From Microscillaceae bacterium (lineage in GTDB: Bacteria > Bacteroidota > Bacteroidia > Cytophagales > Microscillaceae), in contig JAABSX010000026.1 in assembly GCA_011390205.1 (NCBI GenBank), positions 1-55,634 of the forward strand: a stretch of 55,634 nt of DNA, written 5' to 3'. How positions within the stretch are numbered: the stretch's first letter is position 1; each line of letters begins with the position of its first letter. A program made the position numbers and the translations under genes. The notes beneath the pieces are model-generated. The model ran no database searches, was not told the DNA's origin, and saw nothing but the letters and a program-made list of their open reading frames with translations. Positions 45,001 through 54,000 of the stretch are shown here, piece by piece.

Positions 45001-48000
45001 ATGTCTTGAAAAACCCCAAACAGACGGACACAGACACCATTTACAAACTCTGCCCGCCCTTTAGCTCTTACCCATTTTTCTCTTCCTTTTTGTGTAATGA
45101 TTTGTAGGTCTGTATCCCAGGGGTTTCCGTGCTCGATGGCCTCTTGTACCAATAGCTGTATTTTTTCACGGTTTTCTCCTTCTTTGTAAAAATAAATACC
45201 CTCTGCAAGTGTGGGTTCGTAATCTGAACTTACCTCATGGATTTCTTTGGTGATGGGCGACCAGAACAACTTCTGCTTGATAACATCAAACTCCCAGCCT
45301 CCGATGTGTGCTATGAGGTTGGTTTCTTGAAGTAGTTCGAGGGTTTTTTTGAGTTCTATTTCATAATTTTTTCTTTCTGTTACGTCTTGAAAAGTACCAA
45401 ATACTTTGACGGTCTTGCGGTGTACGTGTAGCGGTTTGGCAGTAATCTGTAGCCATTTGGTGCTGAGCCCATTTGTTTTGGTGGTGAGGTTAAAGGGTGT
45501 CCCAAACTGTGATGCGTGTTCAAAGGCATCTGTGAGCAATTTAGCGTCTTCTTCTACAAAGAAAGATGTTACATTTTTGATGCTCAGTTCAGTATCTTCT
45601 TTGATTTCTAATAGCTTGTAAACCTCTCCAGTAAGGATAAGTTCTTCGGTGAATGGGTCATACTCCCAGCCACCTACTTTGGCATTTTCTTGGGTATCTA
45701 CGAGCAGTTTTTTATACCTCTTGCTTTCTGTAATATCCCTTACAGAAGTAACCTTGTATCTTGAGCCATCTTCTTGGATGAGTAGCTCTGCACCTACATA
45801 TATTTCTATGAGTGTACCGTCTTTGCGCTGAACTTGCCACTCCATGGGCATTTCTGGAATACCTATGATGAAATCATCGTGCATTTTTTTGGCAAAAACC
45901 CTTGACTCAGGAGGCAGCACCATCTCAAACCCCCTTCCTATAAGCTCTCTGACTTCATACCCGTAGATATGCGCATACTCACGGTTTACACTCACAAAAT
46001 GGCCCTGCTCATCTGTAACACAAATGCCTATGTTGGTGGCATTAAATACTGAGGCGAGGAGTTTTTCTACTTTGCCAAGGCTCAGCATGGCTTGCTTCAG
46101 GTCTGAGATTTCTAGCAGAGAGATAGAGATAACGGATATTTTCTCTCTAGCATCCAAGACAGGGGTGTAGTTGTAGTTAAACCATCTTGACTGCCCTTCT
46201 ATATCTTTAATCACCCTTTCGCTTTTGATGGTTTCCCCTTTGAGTGCTTTTTGAATATCTTGGGTGAAGTACTCGAGGTAGTCATTTTCTAATATATCTA
46301 TGATGGAGTTGCCTACTTTGAGTTCTTTTCCAAACAGCCCCACGAAGCTGTCATAAGCTTTTTGATTAAAGACATTGATTTTATAAGTAGCATCTATGAG
46401 TATAAAGGCTTGCAGTGTATTGCTGAGGAGTGCCTCCTGATTTTCGTCTTTTTTTCTGAGCAGGTCGTCCTTGTCTTGTAGCTCTTCGTGTGTTGATTTG
46501 AGTTCTGAATAAGCTATTTGAATCTCTTCGTTGGTAGATTGTAGTTCTTCATTGCTGGTTTCTAGCTCTTCATTAGAAGATTGCAGCTCTTCATTGGTAG
46601 ATTGCATTTCTTCGTTAAGAGATTGCAGTTCTTCATTGGTGGTTTCTAGCTCTTCTATGTATGTCTGAAGGTGTTCTTTGGTGGCAGCAAGTTCTTGCTC
46701 CAGCTCTATCATTCTACTTTCTTGGGGGATGTCATTGGGTTGGTTCAGAAATTCGCCAAAGAGGTCAGTAGATTCAAACCTTTCAAAGATAACCAAAAAG
46801 AACTGGTTGGCTCCTTTAGAATACATGACAGGCTTCACGATGAATCGCATGTAGTGTAACTGCCCAAAAAACTCTATTTTTTTGAGTTTGCTTCGTCTGG
46901 TTTGTTGGTTTTTGAGGGCTTGGCTAATGATAGAGCGCAACTCTATCTGTAGCTCAGGGATGATAAGTTTGATGATGTTGGCATTCATACTTCCTTCGGG
47001 GAAGTTAAAAAAAATCCTTACATCACCGCTGATTTCTATCACATCATAGCTGTCATTGATGATGACATAGGGATGCTCAAATGTCTGAAAGAATGTTTCT
47101 TTGAGCATCTCTTTAAGGGAGTATTCTTTGCTGCCTTGGTTCTCATTTTTTTTGGCTATGTGGGTGAGTATTTTTTGGGGTTTGAATGCAGAAAAGCGTA
47201 CATTGTGTAGGTTTCCCCCTCTTTTTCTTTGGAACAGCTTGCTTTTTGCGTCTATGGTGGCAAAAAGGTCTGAAAACTGCCCTATAGTTTCTGATTTTCC
47301 TAGAAAAAGTATGCCATTGAGGTTAAGTGCATAATGGAAGATGGGCATAATCTGCTGCTGCAGACTTGCTCCAAAATAGATGAGCAAATTGCGGCAGGTA
47401 ATCAGGTCTAGTTTTAAGAAGGGTGGGTTACTGGTGAGGTCATGCCTAGAAAAAAGCACCATAGATCGTATATTTTTAATCAGCTCATAGCCCTCCCCTC
47501 TTTTTAAAAAATACGCTCCCAGCATTTCATCTGATAGCCCATTGATGGCTGACTCAGGGTACACACCTCTTCTTGCCTTTGCGATGGCTTTTTCGTCTAT
47601 ATCTGTGGCGAATATCTGGATATTGTACTCTTGTATTTTATTTTTGAGTAATCTTGATAAGATAATGGCAATAGAGTAGGGTTCTTCTCCTGTGGCACAG
47701 CCAGGCACCCATATTCGGATTACATCTCCTTGATTTTTTGTACCAATGATTTTTTTAATCTGTGCTTCTAGTGCGTCAAAAGCGTCTTTATCTCTAAAAA
47801 AACTTGTAACTCCTATAAGATACATCTCAAAGAGATCATCTAGCTCTGTGGGTTTATCTTCTATATAATCTAGGTAATCTTCCACGCTTTCTATGGAAAG
47901 CATCAGCATTCTTTTATCGAGCCTTCGGTTGATGGTAGCGGGCTTATAGTTAGAGAAGTCAGTGCCTGTTCTTTTTGACAAAAGCTGAAATATTCTTTCT

Positions 48001-48698
48001 AAGCTTTCTTGCCTGTTGCTTGGGATTTCATCTTGTGAATTGAGACGTTCGGGATGCAAGATATATTCTCTGATTTTTTCGCCCATTTTATCTACGGCAA
48101 GAATCATATCTATGCTTCCTGTTTCTATGGCAGAGACTGGCATGCCATCATATTTGGCAGTAGAAGGCTCTTGTGCGATGGTGATGCCTCCTGATTGCCT
48201 GATGGCAGTGATGCCTTGTGCACCGTCTGAGCCTGTGCCTGAGAGTATTATGCCTATGGTGGAGTAATCGTCTTCTTCGGCAAGAGACTGGAAGAGTACA
48301 TCTACTGAGGGTTTGGGCCCTACCATGCTAGAGGGTTTTTGTAGGTTGATGTGTTTATTATGAATGGATATTTCTTTGTCGGGTGGGGTAATATAGACGA
48401 TGTTTGCAGCCAATAGTTCATAATGTTGGGCTTCTTTTACTTGTAGCTGTGTGTTGCGGCTAAGTAGCTGCACGAGCATGCTTTTATGATGTGGGCTAAG
48501 ATGCTGTGCAATGATGATGGCTACATTCTGAATATCTGTGGGGAAGTTTACTAAAAAATCTTTGAGTGCTTCTAAGCCTCCAGCAGATGCGCCTATGCCT
48601 ATCACTGTAAGCTTTGCTGTAGATTCATGCTTGATTATTTCTAAACCTTCCTTGTCTGTCTCGGGCTGGTCAGCACTTGGCTTGCTATGTTCTATCAT
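42006..48698 (-). CDS. Giant CheB-CheR-multi-PAS histidine kinase
   Basis: 2230 residues in one frame. CheB-type methylesterase (about 30-215): GASAGGLEAL (Ser), IAQHLSPHH (His) and SGTGSDGAQG (Asp). CheR methyltransferase (about 225-500): TSFFRD, VPGCATGEEPYS and the ITCRNLLIYF tail. A PAS-like segment (about 525-635) and a long coiled coil (about 665-760) of repeated NEELQS heptads follow. Then come ten PAS domains (about 770-1990), mostly PAC-closed (xxDITxxK). The last has a LOV-like core (GKTPRILQG) without the flavin-binding Cys. The C-terminal kinase has ASHDLQEPLRMV (His about 2020), NALKY, DNGIGIE and GTGIGLAICKKI. The CheB-CheR fusion without other chemotaxis genes suggests a signalling rather than flagellar role. 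The gene leads the two downstream REC genes. Confidence 0.95.
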   Translation of the reverse strand: MIEHSKPSADQPETDKEGLEIIKHESTAKLTVIGIGASAGGLEALKDFLVNFPTDIQNVAIIIAQHLSPHHKSMLVQLLSRNTQLQVKEAQHYELLAANIVYITPPDKEISIHNKHINLQKPSSMVGPKPSVDVLFQSLAEEDDYSTIGIILSGTGSDGAQGITAIRQSGGITIAQEPSTAKYDGMPVSAIETGSIDMILAVDKMGEKIREYILHPERLNSQDEIPSNRQESLERIFQLLSKRTGTDFSNYKPATINRRLDKRMLMLSIESVEDYLDYIEDKPTELDDLFEMYLIGVTSFFRDKDAFDALEAQIKKIIGTKNQGDVIRIWVPGCATGEEPYSIAIILSRLLKNKIQEYNIQIFATDIDEKAIAKARRGVYPESAINGLSDEMLGAYFLKRGEGYELIKNIRSMVLFSRHDLTSNPPFLKLDLITCRNLLIYFGASLQQQIMPIFHYALNLNGILFLGKSETIGQFSDLFATIDAKSKLFQRKRGGNLHNVRFSAFKPQKILTHIAKKNENQGSKEYSLKEMLKETFFQTFEHPYVIINDSYDVIEISGDVRIFFNFPEGSMNANIIKLIIPELQIELRSIISQALKNQQTRRSKLKKIEFFGQLHYMRFIVKPVMYSKGANQFFLVIFERFESTDLFGEFLNQPNDIPQESRMIELEQELAATKEHLQTYIEELETTNEELQSLNEEMQSTNEELQSSNEELETSNEELQSTNEEIQIAYSELKSTHEELQDKDDLLRKKDENQEALLSNTLQAFILIDATYKINVFNQKAYDSFVGLFGKELKVGNSIIDILENDYLEYFTQDIQKALKGETIKSERVIKDIEGQSRWFNYNYTPVLDAREKISVISISLLEISDLKQAMLSLGKVEKLLASVFNATNIGICVTDEQGHFVSVNREYAHIYGYEVRELIGRGFEMVLPPESRVFAKKMHDDFIIGIPEMPMEWQVQRKDGTLIEIYVGAELLIQEDGSRYKVTSVRDITESKRYKKLLVDTQENAKVGGWEYDPFTEELILTGEVYKLLEIKEDTELSIKNVTSFFVEEDAKLLTDAFEHASQFGTPFNLTTKTNGLSTKWLQITAKPLHVHRKTVKVFGTFQDVTERKNYEIELKKTLELLQETNLIAHIGGWEFDVIKQKLFWSPITKEIHEVSSDYEPTLAEGIYFYKEGENREKIQLLVQEAIEHGNPWDTDLQIITQKGREKWVRAKGRAEFVNGVCVRLFGVFQDIDYQKRQSIRLNQIEQRWKFGLEGSGDGIWDWNIESDDVFFSDRWKTMLGYETDEISSKLESWEALVHQDDLQSCYDELNKHFEGKIDVYQKEHRLRCKDGSYKWILTRGKVTQWSKDQKPLRIIGVHTDISKQVEAAEKLRENEAFLQKILNQSADIICTIDAQGRFIQVSAASSKIWGYTPEEMQGRFFVEFVIEEDQAKSINTAKQVMEGQRITDFENRYRHKNGQIIPIIWSARWDEDSQNIYAVARDATDIQKSKAQLEAYSQRVTNVLESINDGFFTLDKEWRVTYWNHRAEMIMGVPKENIIHKNLWEVLKEAISLKFYTEYHKAAKENISTDFEEFYPSLNSWLGVSVYPSKEGLSIYFRDITKRKIAEEELQKSKDQLQTIMDFAPMVVFMKDLKGRYLFFNEGYKKAISHQDLKLGMTDYDIFEEDFADNCRRVDKRIIQNKLPESFEHQVGEEVFLEMKFLLENQNNEPYAIAGISINITEGKKAAEEVRLAKERYDIVMEATNDAIWDWDMNKENVFWGKGYQRLFGYEICEEGVKEDFWKTCIHPDDFNRIWGEIMQVRQDKHTNKWTGEYRFKKANGEYAYIREKAIIIRNPKTAKPYRMIGALQDITKQKEEEERLKLLESVVTHTTDSVLITEAEPFDLPGPKIVYVNDAFTKMTGYAPEDVIGKTPRILQGPNSDRETLDKLRKALENWESLNIDLINYKKNGEEFWVNFSVVPVADENGFFTHWVAIERDITRQKKYEQHLNELNTEMNQRAQELANSNAELEQFAYIASHDLQEPLRMVTSFLTQLDKKYKDQLDEKAQKYIHFAVDGAVRMRKILLDLLEYSRVGRNEAKQENIMLDNLLEEIITLNLTLIQEKDAQIKWEKLPAIKAGRTHMQQLFQNIITNALKYQNPLIQPYIEIRHKELRNHWQFEIKDNGIGIEKQFFDKVFVIFQRLHSREEYSGTGIGLAICKKIVERYHGKIWIESEIGKGTTFYFTIRK

Positions 48699-48871
48699 TC
48701 TCTAGTGTTATTGATGCACAATTCTCAAAGATGCTTATTTAAAAATCTACTGAATAAGATGCCTGATTATCAGGTATTTTGCACTTATTTTATGAGCTTT
48801 GTAAGATACGACATTTACGATACTCATTCAAAAGTCTCTTGAGGGTTTCTTTATTTTTATTGATAAATGGC

Positions 48872-48913
48872 AAAAAAATAGCCCTTAGAAATATCCAAAG
48901 GGCTGTTTTTTTT
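48872..48913. terminator. Bidirectional terminator downstream of the cyclase gene
   Basis: AGCCCTT (48880-48886) pairs with AAGGGCT (48898-48904). A-run (48872-48878) before and T-run (48906-48913) after. It closes the surface-protein/cyclase transcript on the minus strand. Confidence 0.85.
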
Positions 48914-48926
48914 GATGTTTTGAGTT

Positions 48927-51026
48927 TTAGGTTCCTTGCTGGTCAAGCTGCCCAAACTTTTCGTATTTTAGGCTGATAAAATCATCATTGGGGATGAATC
49001 CGTTTTCGTCTGCGGATAGCTCTGGTTTGATTCTTTCCACAAAGAACATTCCTAGCACAAGCCCGTTTTTCACTTCTACTTTTCCTCTCGGTACACACAC
49101 AAAGAAATCTTTCACAGACTCATAAGTTTGTTCGGAGATATTTACTCTGTTGATTTCTCCTCCACTTTCCATACGAGAAGCGATATTTACGGGGTCTCCC
49201 CAGATATCATAAGCAAACTTACTTGTTCCGATGACTCCTGCCCTGATTTCACCTGTATTGATTCCTAGTCGGCACTGCCAATAGTCATCTCCTTGGGCTA
49301 GTTTTTCTTGCCGTCTTCTTATCATGAATCTTTGCATCTCTAGCCCTGCAAGCACCGAATCTATGGGGTTAGTGGCATTGGCTTCGGGGATACCTCCTGC
49401 ACACATATAGGCATCGCCGATGGTTTTGATTTTCTCGAGCTGGTGCTTGGCTATGATTTCATCAAAGGCAGTAAAGCAGTCATTGAGTTCTTCCATGAGT
49501 TTGTCGGGAGACATGGTGGCGGCGAGTTCTGTAAATCCTTTAAAATCTGTAAATAAGATAGAGACCGTTCCGTAGTTTCTCATTTTTGCCTTTCCGTAGG
49601 TTTTTAGCTCATCGGCTATTTTTAGTGGCAGGATATTGAGGAGCAGTTCATCAGATTTTTCCCTTTCTATCTGAATAAGTTTATTTTTATCCTCAATGGC
49701 ATCTCTTTGGGCAGTGATTTCTTCATTTTGTTGGTTAATCTCTTCATTAAGGAGCACCATTTTATCACGCTGCTTGCGTCTGGTGCGTGCTATAAAGTAA
49801 AAGACCACCATCGCAATGAGTAGGATGGCAATGATGCCAAACAAGATGTAAAACAAATACCAGTACTGCCTTAAGAAAGAGTTAAAAGACATGATTCCGA
49901 GCTTGTTTTGGAGTTTGTCTAGTTGGCTAAAGTTCACATCACGTAGCCTTTGGTATTCTTTATCATACTGCTCTAGTTGTTTTTCTAACCCTGCGATGAC
50001 AATTTTGAGCTCTTCTTTTTGTGCGGGTGTGAGGTCATTCCCTTCTAGGTAGGCTGTGAGTTGGTTGAGTCTTAGTTTTACTTTTCCTTGTTTTTCTACG
50101 AGTAATCTCTCGCTCTCTAGAATATCCTGCTGGGCTCTTTCCATCAACTCCTCATAGGTTTTGGGCTCATCAAGTTCTTTGAGTGATACCTCCTTTCTTT
50201 CAAGCTCAGATATATTTTCAGTTCTGTCTGTATTGGTAGTTACTGAATCAATAGCACCTGTGCGAGTCAAGTTTAATCCAGCCAAAAGAGAATCTATGTT
50301 AATCTTGGCAGGCTTAATAAGCCTTGTATCCTCTTGTGTTCTTTTATCGCCACCATACACAAAAGCGCCATCAGCAAGTGGCTCGCCTATTTCTTTGTTA
50401 ATGGTAATTCTTTTAGTGCCTGTACCATCTGTTGTGCCTGAGGCATTGGCAGCATAGTTTTGGGTATAAGAGAAATTATTGGCGGGGTTTCTGACTTCTA
50501 GTTGGTAATCTTGCCCCTCTCTTAGCTGCCCATAAAATTCATTGGTGCTGGGGTCATATTGTAGTCGTACTTGCTCATTGAGATTTTGGTTATCCATTTT
50601 AATAATGAGCTTTTCAGGATTTTTGCCCAGCTCTTTGGCAGATATTCTAACCTCTGATTTTTTAGGTTTGAGATAGACATTTTTACTAAACTCATACTCC
50701 TTTACTTTTCTGAGGTTCACCTCCATCATTTGGTTATCGAAGCCTTCTTGACTTACTTCTACTTGGTAGCTCTCCCCGATGGGCAAGCGCACTTCTGTGA
50801 TTCCTTGTGCATCTAGGTTTTGTACTACTTCTCCTTTGCTATTTTTGACTGTAATCTTCCCTTTGATGGGTGTCTGCAAATCTGAGTCTAACATATTGAC
50901 AAAGACCACAGCTTTGTTGATTCTGAAGTCAAAAGTTTTGCTTTCCACTTCTTTTACCTTGTCTTCTTGGGCTTGAGCAGACAATCCGCACAGACAGCTT
51001 AGAAGTAAAATGATTATTTTTTTCAT
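48927..51026 (-). CDS. Membrane-anchored class III adenylate/guanylate cyclase
   Basis: 699 residues. Signal peptide (ending SAQAQE), then a periplasmic part (about 22-385) with three carboxypeptidase-regulatory/PEGA-like beta repeats (GKITVKNSKGEVVQNLDAQG, then SYQVEVSQEGFD) and a helical stretch. One membrane helix follows (about 388-412, WYLFYILFGIIAILLIAMVV), then a coiled coil and the cyclase domain (about 485-680). The metal Asp residues are in SILFTDFKGFTEL and KTIGDAYMCAGG, and the transition-state Asn/Arg are in DPVNIASRMES. Lys in KIKTIGDAYM and Asp in YDIWGD suggest ATP as substrate, making cAMP. Its gene starts 3 bp after the stop of the surface-protein gene, so it is co-transcribed with it. 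Confidence 0.93.
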   Translation of the reverse strand: MKKIIILLLSCLCGLSAQAQEDKVKEVESKTFDFRINKAVVFVNMLDSDLQTPIKGKITVKNSKGEVVQNLDAQGITEVRLPIGESYQVEVSQEGFDNQMMEVNLRKVKEYEFSKNVYLKPKKSEVRISAKELGKNPEKLIIKMDNQNLNEQVRLQYDPSTNEFYGQLREGQDYQLEVRNPANNFSYTQNYAANASGTTDGTGTKRITINKEIGEPLADGAFVYGGDKRTQEDTRLIKPAKINIDSLLAGLNLTRTGAIDSVTTNTDRTENISELERKEVSLKELDEPKTYEELMERAQQDILESERLLVEKQGKVKLRLNQLTAYLEGNDLTPAQKEELKIVIAGLEKQLEQYDKEYQRLRDVNFSQLDKLQNKLGIMSFNSFLRQYWYLFYILFGIIAILLIAMVVFYFIARTRRKQRDKMVLLNEEINQQNEEITAQRDAIEDKNKLIQIEREKSDELLLNILPLKIADELKTYGKAKMRNYGTVSILFTDFKGFTELAATMSPDKLMEELNDCFTAFDEIIAKHQLEKIKTIGDAYMCAGGIPEANATNPIDSVLAGLEMQRFMIRRRQEKLAQGDDYWQCRLGINTGEIRAGVIGTSKFAYDIWGDPVNIASRMESGGEINRVNISEQTYESVKDFFVCVPRGKVEVKNGLVLGMFFVERIKPELSADENGFIPNDDFISLKYEKFGQLDQQGT

Positions 51027-51029
51027 GTT

Positions 51030-54000
51030 TTATTCTTTTATCAGTTTTAGCACCACCTGTTGTGATTGATTTTTTATGGTTAGAAAATATTTGCCATTAG
51101 AAAAGGCTTCTAAATTTATAAGATATTCTGTAATCGGCAAATTTTTAGCCAAAATATCTTCAAAAATTGTTTTCCCATTCACATCATGCACACGCAAGTT
51201 CATATTTCCGATATAGTCATTTTCTATTCTCAGTCTAAATAAACCATCTGTGCTAGGATTAGGGAATACGCTTGTCTGGTATCTTAGTGCATCAGGGTCT
51301 ATAGAAGTTGGCACACCAAATACTGCACCGATTGTCTCACTGTATTCAGAAAGGACAGTGCTTTGAAAAGCCCTCACACGGTAATAATACGTGATGCCTT
51401 CCACCACATCATTGTCTGTAAAGAAAGTGATGTTTGTACCTACGGTACCTATTTCTGTGAATGTACCTTCCAATCCTTCGCGTCTTTCAATAGAGAACCC
51501 TGCCTCAAACTCATCATTATCTGCCCAGAAGATATCCATACCTACCCCCGAAGTAGCATATACTTCTAGATTGCTTGGTGCATTGAGTGAAGTAATAAAG
51601 GTCTGAACTTCTATCACACCTGAGGCAGCCGAGGCGCCTGTAGCATTGAGCGCACGTACTCTGTAATAATAAATTATGAATACATCTAACCCTGTAGCTA
51701 AGTAAGAGGTAGCATCGGAGATTGGCTCATTAGATAGAAGCAAATTACTAAACTGAGGGTCAAGGGCGATGTCTATGCTATATTCCGTGATTCCATCTAG
51801 CCCCTCCCAATTGGCAGTAAAGCCTGTAGCCACTACTTCACTTGCAGCAAGTGCAAGTGGTGCTTGTGGTAAGGTCAAAAACTCTATTGTGTTAGAACTG
51901 ACAGAAGAAATACCCAATCCGTTGATGACCCTCACACGGTATTGATAGAGTGTATTGGGTGTAAGCCCTGTTACTAGCACTGTATTGGTCAGTACTTGTC
52001 TATCTTCATACCCTGCAACGAAGGTGTCAAAATTATCTTCAGACACGTCTAGCCTGTATTCCGTGGCATTTGATATTGGTGTCCAGTTGGCAGTAAACTC
52101 AGTGGCTACTTCGGGTGTGAAAGTAGCTGCATTGGCTACAGGTGCACTTGGTATCAATATAACTCTCGGATTTTGGCTGCCATTTGTATTGTTATAAAGT
52201 GTAGCTGTGCATCGGTAAGGGACTACCTTCACAAAATAGTTTACTCCTTCTTGCAAGCCTGTAATAGTGATAGGGCTGGCAATCAACGGGCCATTATATA
52301 CCACTTGCTCACCTGAGCTTAGATAATTGAGGTCTGCTGGTGGTATATTATCCCCTAAGCCCCACTCTGTGAAGAAGCCTTGTGGATCATTACTTATCAT
52401 GACTAAGTATCCTGAAGCATCAGTCACGTCTGTCCAAGAAGTAATCTCTATGGAGGTAGCAGTATTCGCTCCAAAGAATACCTCATCTACTGGGCTGCTT
52501 GGCATGTCGCAGCCTTGCCCTTGCAATAAAAAGGTATAGGGCTCATTGGCACAATCACTCCCGAATATGACCAATGTTTCTGTTACTAGGGCATCTGCAC
52601 TCGGTGTAAATGTAACATCAAAGGTAAATGACTCACCAGGAAAAAGGAATGGAGGCTCTCCTGCAAACAATATATCAAAATCAGTGCTCGTAGGATTGAT
52701 AAAAAATAAATCAGAAATAGACAATAGACTCTCACCTGTGCCTGTGTTCTGAATCGTGAAAGTCTTGGTAACTGAAGCACCCACACTGACTGTCCCAAAA
52801 TCTGTATTATTGGTAGTGCTTACAGTAAATGAATTATTAGGAATCACTTGGGCATTGCCCAATACAGTCATTTTAGGGTAAGCATTCTGGAAAAAACACG
52901 TATTAGAAATGCTAAGATTGCCCTCTACCCAGTTGGAGTTAGGCCCTGTGAGTGAAAAGTTATTCAAATTACCATTGTTGTTAGAAGCTCTGTCTAGCAA
53001 GACATTCTCGGAAGTATTGTCTGAAGCAACTCTGCCTTGGTTAAAATCATAATACACCAACAAGCCAGCCTCTGAGCCCGTCAGCTCACAAAATAAACCT
53101 TCATTGATTTGATGACACGAACGGACTTCATTCCAAATTCTTAGCTCATCTAACTGCCCTTCCATAAAACCGTTTGCTAAGTCTGGTCTTGCACCTAAAA
53201 ATAAATTAGAACCTACAGGGGTACTCAATGTCCTCGATACATTGGCAACTTCCTGACCATCAGCATATACCTTTACATTCGCTCCATCATAAGTAACTGC
53301 AAGGTGGTGCCAGTTAGCATCTAGGGTATAACCTGTGTCAAAATCATTGATTCCATCAAAGAAAAAGAGATTCTTCTGTGTATTGTCAGCATATAAGCCA
53401 AAAGAAGTTCCACTGCCAATATCACCCCAACCTGCATAATGGCTGATTGTCCCATTGGTTTTGACATCTTTTACCCAAAATTCAAGGGTTCGTGCATTGC
53501 CAGCACTGACTATATCCAAAGAACTGGTGCTTTGCACATAATCATCTACTCCATCAAAATCAAGAGCAGTAGCAGGAGGCGGGCAAAGTACATCGCCATT
53601 GATTATCCAATTAAAGGCATCTAACAATGTTTGTCTTTCGGTTTCAGAGGCACAATAGGTCAATCCTGCTGCGCCCAAGGTAATGCCCGTGGGGATTTGC
53701 GTTTCGCCTGTCTCTAAGGTAGCCCAGCCGATAAGGGTAGCATCATAATTGGCTTGTGAGAGTCTGCTGCCATCTAACATTTCAGTCATTCCATCTTCTG
53801 TAATATTTACATCAGGGTCTTCTACAATGCTACTGATGTCCCAAGCACTTAGATTTTGATTAAAAGAGGGAGCAAAATTAAACATCTTGTTCATATTTTG
53901 CACACTACTTACATTCCATCCACTAATATCTCGATTGAAAACAGTCGCATCTCTAAACATACCAGACATATTTACTACATTACCCACATCCCAAGTGCTG

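Noticed and set aside
46470-46690. Dense 21-bp-like repeats with TTCTTCATTGGTAGATTG
   Set aside because: They encode the NEELQS coiled coil of the giant kinase, so the repetition is protein-driven.
48016-48267. Plus-strand frame opposite the CheB domain
   Set aside because: It is a shadow of the strongly supported minus-strand kinase gene.
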